Shown here: positions 8,171 through 14,879 of the stretch, one piece after another
Numbering within the stretch: position 1 is the first letter of the stretch
Layout of the letters: the number at the start of each line of letters is the position of its first letter
Source of the DNA: Fidelibacterota bacterium
GTDB taxonomy: Bacteria; Pseudomonadota; Alphaproteobacteria; Rhodospirillales; Rhodospirillaceae
Length of the DNA stretch: 42,340 nt
Direction: 5' to 3'
Assembly: GCA_947475295.1 (NCBI GenBank)
Contig: CANJLF010000022.1
Coordinates: 1 to 42,340, forward strand
Position numbers and translations under genes: made by a program
Notes under the pieces: generated by a model
The model's database searches: none
Told to the model about the DNA's origin: nothing
The model's input: only the letters and a program-made list of their open reading frames with translations

Positions 8171-8470
8171 ATGAATAACACCTCGAATCCCTCGGGCCCA
8201 CCCCCGAACCAACAACCGCCTCCGATCGCAAAAGACCCCGTAAAAGATGGGCGCGAAATGTATGGCGAAATCGCCGCCCTGGTGGGCGCGCTGGCTAAAA
8301 CCTTCGTCCTTGAGGAAAGCGCCGCCGCCGCCGCGGTCGAATCGGGCGCCATGACGCTGGCCTTCGACCGCGACACCAACGGCAACCGCTTCGTGGCGGC
8401 CACTTTCGAGGGCCGGACCGCCCGGGTCTATCAGGGCGCCATCAAACGCGAGGGCCCAGGATCGACCTAA
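8171..8470 (+). CDS. Small conserved-looking hypothetical protein
   Basis: A 99-aa protein that I do not recognise. The first ~22 residues are rich in Pro, Asn and Ser and look disordered. The remainder, from EIAALVGALAKTFVLEE to the end, looks like a compact alpha/beta domain; MTLAFDRDTNGNRFVAATFEGRTARVYQG resembles a beta-sheet. There is no signal peptide or membrane segment. The opposite strand is also open here, so the assignment depends on the more protein-like composition in this frame and its position 21 bases ahead of marR on the same strand. The divergent gap to the FAS1 gene is only 36 bases. A cytoplasmic role linked to the MarR regulator is possible but unproven. Confidence 0.6.
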   Translation: MNNTSNPSGPPPNQQPPPIAKDPVKDGREMYGEIAALVGALAKTFVLEESAAAAAVESGAMTLAFDRDTNGNRFVAATFEGRTARVYQGAIKREGPGST

Positions 8471-8483
8471 AGGCTGTTCGGAA

Positions 8484-8517
8484 GCCTTCATATGATGTAT
8501 ATGCATCATATGAAGGC
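8484..8517. promoter_or_regulatory. Perfect 14-bp inverted repeat over the marR start (candidate operator)
   Basis: GCCTTCATATGATG (8484-8497) is repeated in perfect inverted orientation as CATCATATGAAGGC (8504-8517) around a 6-bp spacer. The left arm directly follows the GGAAG ribosome-binding site (8480-8484) and contains the ATG of the MarR gene. MarR regulators commonly autoregulate through palindromes near their own start, so this is a likely operator. As RNA it would also form a strong hairpin that sequesters the start codon. Confidence 0.65.
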
Positions 8518-8986
8518 GATTTATGACCCGAGCGAGCCCGCTTTAACCTCCGCGATGCAGGCCCAGGCCATAGTCGAGGTCTGTCTCTGCCACCATGTCC
8601 GGCGCGCAGGCCGGGCGATCACCCGCCTGTTTGACGAGGCCTTACAGCCGACCGGTCTCCAGGCCAGCCAGTTCAATATTCTCGCGGCCGTGGCGGCCAG
8701 GGACCTGACTTCGGCAGCGGAGATTTCAAAGATTCTTCTGCTCGACCGCACGACCCTCAGCCGCAACCTCAAACCCTTGCGCGATGCGGGTTACGTGACG
8801 ACGGAGGGCGGCGCGGGACGCCGGCCCGACGTTCTTTCCCTGACCTCTTCGGGGCGGGTGATCTTCAGCAAAGCCGCCGCCTTGTGGCGCCAAGCCCAGG
8901 GCGATCTGACCGAGCGCCTGGGGCCGGGCCAGGCCGGGCTTCTGCTGCAAGTGTTGGGCAAAGCGGCGGCGGTTGCGGGTTCATAA
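8492..8986 (+). CDS. MarR family transcriptional regulator
   Basis: A 164-aa winged-helix regulator of the MarR family, dimeric DNA-binding proteins that usually lose operator affinity on binding a small ligand or on oxidation. The N-terminal dimerisation helix (residues ~30-55, CHHVRRAGRAITRLFDEAL) is followed by the helix-turn-helix (SAAEISKILLLDRTTLSRNLKPL) and the basic wing (GAGRRPDVLSLTSSGR). Two cysteines, CLCHH, occur near residue 31 and could be redox-active, which is inference. The start at 8492 is supported by GGAAG with a 7-base gap; three further in-frame ATGs fall within or just after it. The start region lies inside a perfect inverted repeat, consistent with autoregulation. Confidence 0.88.
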   Translation: MMYMHHMKAIYDPSEPALTSAMQAQAIVEVCLCHHVRRAGRAITRLFDEALQPTGLQASQFNILAAVAARDLTSAAEISKILLLDRTTLSRNLKPLRDAGYVTTEGGAGRRPDVLSLTSSGRVIFSKAAALWRQAQGDLTERLGPGQAGLLLQVLGKAAAVAGS

Positions 8987-8990
8987 ATAG

Positions 8991-9000
8991 TGCATATGCA
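8991..9000. promoter_or_regulatory. TGCATATGCA palindrome upstream of the CNB gene
   Basis: A perfect 10-bp palindrome lies just after the marR stop and 125 bases before the cyclic-nucleotide-binding gene. It shares GCATATG-type core words with the large inverted repeat over the marR start, so it might be a second, weaker site for the same regulator. No flanking promoter hexamers are convincing. Confidence 0.3.
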
Positions 9001-9124
9001 ATATTATGGGCGGTTATAACAGCCGGGAGGCTTCTAGGCCGACTTAACATTTATTAAACCGTTTCCGACGAGATTATCCCCTCAACGTCGCGCAGAAGCG
9101 CCAACGTGCAGGGAATGTCTCGCT

Positions 9125-11119
9125 TTGAGAACGGTCACTAAAACCTACAAAGACGGCGAGATCATCTATCGCCAGGGCGAAGACAGCCAGTGGGCCTTCG
9201 AGGTTTTGGAAGGCTCCGTCGAGCTGATCAAGGACGGCCCTGAAGGCCCCACCGTCATGGCGCGCCTGAAGGCCGGCGAGCTGTTCGGCGAGTTGGGCAT
9301 TCTCGACAATACCCCGCGTTCGACCTCGGCCCGCGCCCGCGGCGGCGTCACCGTCAAAGCCATTCCGCGCGACGAGTTCCTGCGTCAGGTTGAAGCCGAC
9401 CCGCAGACCGCGCTCAAGGTCATGACCAAGCTGGCGCGGCGCATGCGTTCGCCCGCCGGATCACAAGACGGCGATGCGATTCGCGCCGCCGCCTATAAAT
9501 CCGCCGCCGCCAATTTGCCGGTACCGGTGCCATCCGAGTCGCTGATCGCCACGCCGGCGACCGTGCGCTTAGGACGGCCCTTGCCCGTCAATCTGATCGG
9601 CGAGCGCAAGCCCAACTTCATGGAAAAAATCTTCGACGCCGTAGCCAAGTATCCGACACGCCGTCCGGGGCGCAAGCCCAAGAACCCGCCGCCGGCCGAC
9701 ATCCTGGTCCTCGTGGGCAAGCTGCGCGACGACTACGAGGGCATTCAGCACAAACTCGTGCTGACCGCGCTGGATGGTATTCCCGGCGTGCGCGCGACCG
9801 GCATCGACCGCGACCTGACCAAGTTCATGCCCGGCTTGACTGAGCCCGGCGCCGCGTTCAACGACGATCTGATGAAGCGCGCCACACGCGAAGGGCGCAG
9901 CTGGATGAACGATCAGAACGCCGACTTGCTGATCTGGGGCAATATCGACTCCACCGGCCGTAACCTTGAACTTCACTTCACCGCCACGGCTTCGAGCCCC
10001 GGCGAACGTCCCGGCCGCTTCACCGCCGTCAATACGCTGACCATGCCGGTGGATTTCTACACCGACTGGGTGCCGCTGATTCGCGCCGTCACGCTAGCGG
10101 CCATTGATCCGCGCAGCTTCCCGCAAGGGCGAATCCTGCGCTCAGCGCTGCCGGCCATTGCTCAAGCCGCCCGCGCCATGGGCCTTGATCCTTCGGCGAG
10201 CATGGAGCCCTCTGAGCGGGCCTCGATCCTATTCTGCTACGGCAACGTCGGCGCGGTGTGCGCGCAGTTGGAAGGCGACCGCAGCTGGTATCACGTGGCC
10301 GTCGAAGCCTGGCGCGCCGCCATCGACCTCGCCGGCCCGGATCAAGGCCCCTTGACCGGCCAGCTCTATCAACAACTGGGCCTGGTGCTGCAGATCATCG
10401 CCGAACGCACCAACGACACCGATTGCCTTGAACAGGCCGCCGACGCCTATCGCCGCGCGCTGATGCACATCTCGCGGCGCCGCCAGACGTTGGACTGGGG
10501 CCTGGTGAAATACCGCCTGGGCTGCGTGCTTTATAAAATCGACATGGCCATCGGCGACGACAACGCGCTACGCGAGGCCATCCACGCATGCCAAGCGTCG
10601 CGCCAGGTGTTCAACCGCTATACCCATCCGATCCGTTGGTCGGAAGTTTCCAATACGCTGGCGCAGATCCTGCAGGTCTACGGCGATAACGTGCGCAGCA
10701 TGCCGATCCTGGAATACGCCGTGAAATGCTGTGTCGGCGCGCTGCAAGTGCGTACGCCCGACACCGCACCGCTGCAATGGGCTTCGATCCAGAACACGCT
10801 GGGATCGGCCTTGTTCCTTTTGGCCAAGCATACCGGCGAATGGGAATACATGCGCCAGTCGTCGGAAGCCTTCCGCCTGGCGCTGATGGTTTATAAGGAC
10901 CACGGCGCCGGACGTATGGCGGTGATCACCGAACGCAACCTACAGCGCGCCGAGAAGCAGATCCATTCCTCGCACGAGCAGCACATCAGCGATCCGGTGT
11001 GGGCGCAGAGCTTTAATATTTCCGAGGACGGCGATAGTTACGACTGGCAGGCCTTCCTTGACGGCACCGTCAACTCGCCGGACGGCGACTCAGGCCACCA
11101 GATCAGCGAAGTCGCCTAA
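9125..11119 (+). CDS. Cyclic-nucleotide-binding domain protein with TPR-like C-terminal half
   Basis: A 664-aa soluble protein. Residues ~1-100 form a cNMP-binding domain: repeated beta-roll sequence (DGEIIYRQGEDSQWAFEVLEGSVEL) and the phosphate-binding cassette GELFGELGILDNTPRSTSARA, with the Glu and Arg that contact cyclic nucleotide. Residues ~160-330 form an alpha/beta region with ADILVLVGKL and NADLLIWGNIDSTGRNLELHF, somewhat like TolB/FlgO N-terminal domains. Residues ~370-620 are helical with spaced Trp, Tyr and Ala pairs (WYHVAVEAWRAAIDLA, EQAADAYRRALMHI) suggesting degenerate TPRs. No DNA-binding or enzymatic motif is seen. The start is a TTG (9125-9127) behind AGGGA; no ATG or GTG is suitable. 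The function is unknown; a cyclic-nucleotide-responsive scaffold is an inference. Confidence 0.78.
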   Translation: MRTVTKTYKDGEIIYRQGEDSQWAFEVLEGSVELIKDGPEGPTVMARLKAGELFGELGILDNTPRSTSARARGGVTVKAIPRDEFLRQVEADPQTALKVMTKLARRMRSPAGSQDGDAIRAAAYKSAAANLPVPVPSESLIATPATVRLGRPLPVNLIGERKPNFMEKIFDAVAKYPTRRPGRKPKNPPPADILVLVGKLRDDYEGIQHKLVLTALDGIPGVRATGIDRDLTKFMPGLTEPGAAFNDDLMKRATREGRSWMNDQNADLLIWGNIDSTGRNLELHFTATASSPGERPGRFTAVNTLTMPVDFYTDWVPLIRAVTLAAIDPRSFPQGRILRSALPAIAQAARAMGLDPSASMEPSERASILFCYGNVGAVCAQLEGDRSWYHVAVEAWRAAIDLAGPDQGPLTGQLYQQLGLVLQIIAERTNDTDCLEQAADAYRRALMHISRRRQTLDWGLVKYRLGCVLYKIDMAIGDDNALREAIHACQASRQVFNRYTHPIRWSEVSNTLAQILQVYGDNVRSMPILEYAVKCCVGALQVRTPDTAPLQWASIQNTLGSALFLLAKHTGEWEYMRQSSEAFRLALMVYKDHGAGRMAVITERNLQRAEKQIHSSHEQHISDPVWAQSFNISEDGDSYDWQAFLDGTVNSPDGDSGHQISEVA

Positions 11120-11172
11120 ACTTCTTCAAAGCCGCATCGCCGAGGCTTGTGAAAATGCGCTAAGCTGGCGCC

Positions 11173-12663
11173 ATGGCCGCACCGCGCATTCTCGCTATCG
11201 ATCAGGGCACCACATCGACCCGCGCCGTCATGTTCGACGGGGCCGGCAAGCCGCTGGCGACATCACAAATTCCCTTGCGTCAAATCTATCCCGCCGACGG
11301 TTGGGTCGAACATGACGCCGATGAGATTTGGAATGCGACACTCAGCGTCTGCCGCGCGGTGATCGCGCAGACCGGCGGCGTTGACGGCGTCGAGGCGGTC
11401 GGCATCACCAATCAACGCGAAACCACGGTTGTCTGGAACCGGCGCACGGGACACCCCGTAACCCACGCCATCGTCTGGCAGGACCGGCGCGGCGCGGCGC
11501 TATGCGCGGCTTTGCGCGAGGCCGGCCACGAGGGCGCGATCCAGAATAAAACCGGTCTGCTGATCGATTCCTATTTCTCGGCCACCAAGGTGCAGTGGAT
11601 TCTGGACAATGTGCCGGACGCACGCGAGGCCGCGCTCAAGGGTGAGCTCGCCTTCGGCACGATCGATACATTCTTGTTGTGGCGCCTGACCGGTGGGCGC
11701 GTGCACGCTACCGACGCTACCAACGCCGCGCGCACCATGTTGTACGACATTCACGCCGGCCGCTGGGACGATGGGCTTTTGAATCTGTTCGGTGTTCCAA
11801 AGGCGATCTTGCCCGAGGTGCGCGACACCGCCGGAGATTTCGGCACGACCGACCCGGCGCTGTTCGGCCGCGCGATTCCCATCACGGCGCTGGTGGGCGA
11901 TCAGCACGGTGCGCTGGTGGGTCAAGCCTGTTTTACGCCGGGCATGGTCAAGAGCACCTACGGCACCGGCTGCTTTGTGCTGGTGAACACCGGGGCGAAA
12001 GCGCTGCCGTCGCGCAATCGCCTGCTCACCACCGTCGCCTATCGCCTCAAGGGCCAGACCACCTATGCCCTCGAGGGCAGCATCTTCAACGCCGGCACCG
12101 TGATCCAGTGGCTGCGCGATAACGTCGGCTTGATCTCCAGCGCGGCGGAGTCGGAACGATTCGCGGCTGAATTGGAGCACGCCGGCGGCACGGGTCGGGT
12201 GTATTTCGTGCCGGCTTTCACGGGCCTGGGCGCGCCCCACTGGGACCCGGCGGCGCGCGGCGCGATCCTGGGCCTGACCCGCGACTCGGGCGTCGCCCAT
12301 ATTGTGCGCGCCGGCCTCGAATCCGTCTGTTATCAGACCCACGACCTACTCGTGGCTCTGCGTCAGGACGGCATCCCTTCGCCGCCGGCCTTACGTGTCG
12401 ATGGCGGCATGATTGCCAACAACTGGCTATTGCAGTTCCTGGCCGATATCACGGGCATTCCGGTTGAACGCCCGGTCTATGCCGAGACCACGGTGCTGGG
12501 CGCAGCGTTCCTCGCAGGGTTAGGGCGCGGGCTTTTTTCGTCGCTGGATGAAATCAAAACCGCATGGCGCTTGGACTTCCGGGCTGAACCGAGAATGGCC
12601 GACGCACAGCGCGCGGCCTTGCTGGAGGGATGGCAGGACGCCGTGAAACGCGTCATGCGATAA
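11173..12663 (+). CDS. glpK: Glycerol kinase
   Basis: A 496-aa FGGY-family kinase that phosphorylates glycerol to sn-glycerol 3-phosphate with ATP; the length equals the family norm. Landmarks include [15 protein letters not shown] (N-terminal phosphate loop), [34 protein letters not shown] (catalytic Asp region), [29 protein letters not shown] and the C-terminal [20 protein letters not shown]. There are no glp genes beside it: the gene stands alone between the CNB protein and the cold-shock gene, so it is probably regulated separately from glycerol-3-phosphate dehydrogenase. The start ATG at 11173 fits the conserved N-terminus; its ribosome-binding site is weak. Confidence 0.97.
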   Translation: MAAPRILAIDQGTTSTRAVMFDGAGKPLATSQIPLRQIYPADGWVEHDADEIWNATLSVCRAVIAQTGGVDGVEAVGITNQRETTVVWNRRTGHPVTHAIVWQDRRGAALCAALREAGHEGAIQNKTGLLIDSYFSATKVQWILDNVPDAREAALKGELAFGTIDTFLLWRLTGGRVHATDATNAARTMLYDIHAGRWDDGLLNLFGVPKAILPEVRDTAGDFGTTDPALFGRAIPITALVGDQHGALVGQACFTPGMVKSTYGTGCFVLVNTGAKALPSRNRLLTTVAYRLKGQTTYALEGSIFNAGTVIQWLRDNVGLISSAAESERFAAELEHAGGTGRVYFVPAFTGLGAPHWDPAARGAILGLTRDSGVAHIVRAGLESVCYQTHDLLVALRQDGIPSPPALRVDGGMIANNWLLQFLADITGIPVERPVYAETTVLGAAFLAGLGRGLFSSLDEIKTAWRLDFRAEPRMADAQRAALLEGWQDAVKRVMR

Positions 12664-12835
12664 CGCCGATTACAACAGACGTCTGCTATCTTCCGTGTAT
12701 GCACCCCGGCGACCATTCGTGTGCACTGCAAAATAGTCCCACGCGAACGCGCCTGATAGACCGCACCTTTGTCGCAAAAGTTCGGACTTTGTTTGGACCC
12801 CCGCAGAGTTTGGTGTAGAGTTTAGGTTCTAGGGG

Positions 12836-13408
12836 ATGGGATTTTTCAAAGGTCATAGTAATCCGATGCAGTCGTCTTCTTCGGCGGTCTCCGCCAAGAC
12901 GGGCGTGACCGCTAAGGTTAAGTGGTTTAACCCGGCGAAAGGTTTCGGGTTTGTAGCGCCGATGGATGGGTCGGCGGACGCATTCCTGCATATTTCGGTC
13001 GTGCAACGCGCGGGCCTGCGTACTCTACGCCAGGGCGCGACGCTGACCTGCGACCTTGCCGACGGTCCGCGGGGACCTCAGGTGGCCGACATCGGCCAGG
13101 TCGATGACTCGACCGTGTCGGACGACATGCCGCAAACCGACGAAGAAGAAGTCGTCCTCGAAGGCGAGATTAAATTCTTCGCGGTCGATAAGGGCTACGG
13201 CTTCGGCATGCCGGTCGACGGCGGCGCCGACGTTTTCATCGGCATCGGCGCCTTACAGCGCTCCAACCTCGACCGGCTTGAATCGGGCCAGCGGGTGCGC
13301 ATGCATGTGCGTCCCGGCAAGAAGGGTCCGATGGCGGTGCGTGTAGTAATCTTGGCCCCGGCGCCGCAATCACATCAGGCTCAGCCGCAGTACGAACCGC
13401 AGCATTAG
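12836..13408 (+). CDS. Double cold-shock-domain protein
   Basis: A 190-aa nucleic-acid-binding protein with two CspA-like OB folds. The first (residues ~25-85) contains KVKWFNPAKGFGFVAP and DAFLHISVV, corresponding to RNP1 and RNP2. The second (~105-168) contains EIKFFAVDKGYGFGMP and DVFIGIGAL, a divergent version with Gly and Ile where aromatic RNA-stacking residues usually sit. An acidic linker (DDMPQTDEEEVV) separates them and the tail is rich in Gln, Pro and His. Double-CSD proteins are common in alphaproteobacteria and bind single-stranded RNA. The start could instead be the ATG at 12866; 12836 is supported by TTTAGG nine bases upstream. CAGACGTCTG at 12676-12685 is an unassigned palindrome in the upstream gap. 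Confidence 0.9.
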   Translation: MGFFKGHSNPMQSSSSAVSAKTGVTAKVKWFNPAKGFGFVAPMDGSADAFLHISVVQRAGLRTLRQGATLTCDLADGPRGPQVADIGQVDDSTVSDDMPQTDEEEVVLEGEIKFFAVDKGYGFGMPVDGGADVFIGIGALQRSNLDRLESGQRVRMHVRPGKKGPMAVRVVILAPAPQSHQAQPQYEPQH

Positions 13409-13523
13409 CTGAAACAAATCCAAGGACGAAGTTTCTACGCGCGCGGGCTTTTTCGGCAGGACTGGACCTGACAGGATTTTAAGGTCCCTTGCCTAACTTG
13501 AAACACAATTCAACGCGAGATTG

Positions 13524-13670
13524 GCGGTCTCGAAGAAGGGCCCCCAAGGGGACCTTTCGGTGGATCGCCGGGCCGCTTCCCCCTCCCCCTCATCCCCCAA
13601 GCGCTCGTCGATCCACCACCCTTCGAGGCCGCATCCCGGCGCGCAAGCTCTTTTAGCTCCCGCGCCTTTT
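13524..13670 (+). ncRNA. Candidate structured small RNA with C-rich loop
   Basis: The gap between the cold-shock gene and irr folds into a compact three-way junction when read on this strand. The outer stem pairs GCGGTCTCGAAG (13524-13535) with CTTCGAGGCCGC (13621-13632), one G-U pair included. Inside it, 13536-13556 forms a hairpin (AAGG/CCTT, then CCCC/GGGG around CAA), and GGTGGATCG (13559-13567) pairs with CGATCCACC (13609-13617), extended by CGCTT/AAGCG. The apex is a 20-base loop (13579-13598) of 17 Cs, three Ts and one A or so. An intrinsic terminator follows at 13638-13670. Exact 5' end and promoter are not seen; GGACCT/AGGTCC at 13464-13487 could be an upstream hairpin. I match it to no known RNA family. 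C-rich loops can pair with G-rich ribosome-binding sites, which is only an inference here. It could alternatively be the leader or trailer of a neighbouring mRNA. Confidence 0.6.
13638..13670 (+). terminator. Intrinsic terminator of the candidate RNA
   Basis: GGCGCG (13638-13643) pairs with CGCGCC (13661-13666), with an inner AGCT/AGCT stem around a CTTTT loop, separated by a 2x2 internal loop. A TTTT run follows immediately. The position after the three-way junction suggests it ends that RNA ahead of irr. Confidence 0.65.
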
Positions 13671-13725
13671 CAATAAAAACGGCGCCGCGATAAGGCCAGG
13701 CTTTAAAAAGCCCGGTAACAGGCCT

Positions 13726-14166
13726 ATGTATGTAACCATTATGCGACAGAAGAAGACCTCACCGGCGAACAACGTCACGGTCCTTGAGCGCCTGCGGACG
13801 GCGGGCCTCCGGCCCACGCGCCAACGCCTGGCCTTGGCCAAGCTGATGTTCGCGCGCGGCCATCGTCACGTCAGCGCCGAGCAGCTTTTCAACGAAGCCA
13901 AATCAAGCCGCGTCGATGTCTCGCTGGCCACGGTCTACAACGCTTTGCATGATTTCACCGCCAAGGGCCTCTTGCGCGAGATTTCGATCGATTCCAGCAG
14001 CTCCTATTTCGACACCAACACCGGCAGCCACCATCATTTCTATTTCGAGCGCTCCGGTCACTTGGAAGACATCGCCGCCGAGCGCGTGAATATCGCGAGC
14101 TTGCCGGAAGCCCCGGGCGGCGCCGAGATCAGCCGCGTTGATGTCATCATCCGCGTCAAAGCCTAA
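13726..14166 (+). CDS. irr: Irr-type Fur family iron/heme regulator
   Basis: A 146-aa Fur-superfamily repressor most like Irr, the heme-degraded iron regulator of alphaproteobacteria. The winged helix contains LRTAGLRPTRQRLALAKLMF and DVSLATVYNALHDFTAKGLL. TGSHHHFYFE (three His at about residues 101-103) matches the heme/iron HHH motif of Irr. The Cys pairs that bind structural zinc in Fur and PerR are absent, as expected for Irr. The N-terminus lacks the heme-regulatory Cys-Pro motif of Bradyrhizobium Irr, so heme sensing may rely on the HHH site. The start may be 13726 or the ATG at 13741. An Irr-box-like repeat lies just downstream, ahead of rubrerythrin. Confidence 0.87.
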   Translation: MYVTIMRQKKTSPANNVTVLERLRTAGLRPTRQRLALAKLMFARGHRHVSAEQLFNEAKSSRVDVSLATVYNALHDFTAKGLLREISIDSSSSYFDTNTGSHHHFYFERSGHLEDIAAERVNIASLPEAPGGAEISRVDVIIRVKA

Positions 14167-14202
14167 AACAAGCACCCATCTTCAGCCTTCGCCCTAATGC
14201 GG

Positions 14203-14229
14203 ACAATTCTATCATTAGAATTGTTCTAA
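14203..14229. promoter_or_regulatory. Irr-box (ICE)-like overlapping inverted repeats
   Basis: TTAGAA-TTG-TTCTAA (14215-14229) is a perfect 6-3-6 inverted repeat matching the iron control element used by Irr. It overlaps a second perfect repeat, ACAATTCTA-TCAT-TAGAATTGT (14203-14224). The result is three alternating TTCTA/TAGAA half-sites, as in multi-dimer Fur-family operators. The site ends five bases before a candidate -35 box for the rubrerythrin operon, about 40 bases after the irr stop. Confidence 0.75.
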
Positions 14230-14234
14230 ACTGC

Positions 14235-14262
14235 TTGACTTAAGGGAAGCAGCGGCTTAAAT
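14235..14262 (+). promoter_or_regulatory. Candidate sigma-70 promoter for the rubrerythrin operon
   Basis: TTGACT (14235-14240) and TTAAAT (14257-14262) are separated by 16 bases. It lies directly downstream of the ICE-like site and about 100 bases before the rubrerythrin start, leaving an untranslated leader that contains no obvious gene. The hexamers are plausible but the spacing is slightly short. Confidence 0.45.
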
Positions 14263-14360
14263 CTGGGGCCATGGATATGGTGCCGGACTTCACGCTAACC
14301 TAGCAACCGGCGTTCCGTATCCGCCCGTTTTTCGTCAACCCGTTCACATAGGAGGGCCCC

Positions 14361-14780
14361 ATGGCAAACCTCAAAGGCTCAAAAACCGAAGGAAATCTGA
14401 AAGCCGCCTTCGCCGGTGAAAGCCAGGCCAATCGCCGCTATCTGTATTTCGCGCAAAAGGCCGACGTTGAAGGTCAGAATGAGGTCTCCGCTCTGTTCCG
14501 CTCGACGGCGGAAGGCGAAACCGGCCATGCCTTCGGCCACCTCGAATATCTGGAAGCCGTCGGCGATCCGGCCACCGGTTACCCGATCGGCGAAACGCGC
14601 GACAACCTGAAGGCCTCCGTCGCCGGCGAAACCCATGAATACACCGACATGTATCCGGGCATGGCCAAGTCCGCGCGCGAAGAAGGCTTCGACGAAATCG
14701 CCGACTGGTTCGAGACCCTCGCCAAGGCCGAGAAGTCTCACGCCGGCCGTTTCCAAAAGGCGCTTGATACGCTGTCATAA
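14361..14780 (+). CDS. rbr: Rubrerythrin (ferritin-like domain only)
   Basis: A 139-aa diiron peroxidase/iron-binding protein, about 50 residues shorter than classical rubrerythrin because the C-terminal rubredoxin domain is missing. The four-helix bundle carries diiron ligands in [32 protein letters not shown] and [21 protein letters not shown], with a final [11 protein letters not shown]. It likely reduces hydrogen peroxide in the cytoplasm; since there is no rubredoxin domain, electrons must come from a separate partner, for which the Fe-S protein downstream is a candidate by inference. A strong AGGAGG precedes the ATG by seven bases. An intrinsic terminator follows the gene, so it may be made alone at high level. 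Confidence 0.93.
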   Translation: MANLKGSKTEGNLKAAFAGESQANRRYLYFAQKADVEGQNEVSALFRSTAEGETGHAFGHLEYLEAVGDPATGYPIGETRDNLKASVAGETHEYTDMYPGMAKSAREEGFDEIADWFETLAKAEKSHAGRFQKALDTLS

Positions 14781-14807
14781 GCGGCCCAGTCAGGCAGTAC
14801 ATTCTGC

Positions 14808-14847
14808 AAACCGGCCGATGCCCGTCAGTGTCGGCCGGTTTGTTTTT
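14808..14847 (+). terminator. Intrinsic terminator after rubrerythrin
   Basis: AAACCGGCCGA (14808-14818) pairs perfectly with TCGGCCGGTTT (14831-14841) around a 12-base loop, followed by GTTTTTG. The following Fe-S gene starts only 33 bases later, so partial read-through may set its level. Confidence 0.8.
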
Positions 14848-14879
14848 GATGAGCAGAGATTTGAGTGAGTAGTTGACCC

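Noticed and set aside
7658-8509. A single 283-aa minus-strand protein covering the FAS1 gene
   Set aside because: The extra N-terminal ~125 residues lie opposite the 8171 gene, lack domain character and precede a clear signal peptide and ribosome-binding site at 8134.
13524-13670. 4.5S, 6S, tmRNA or RNase P RNA
   Set aside because: None of their conserved sequences (for example the GGAAGGAAGCAG loop of SRP RNA or the tag frame of tmRNA) is present.
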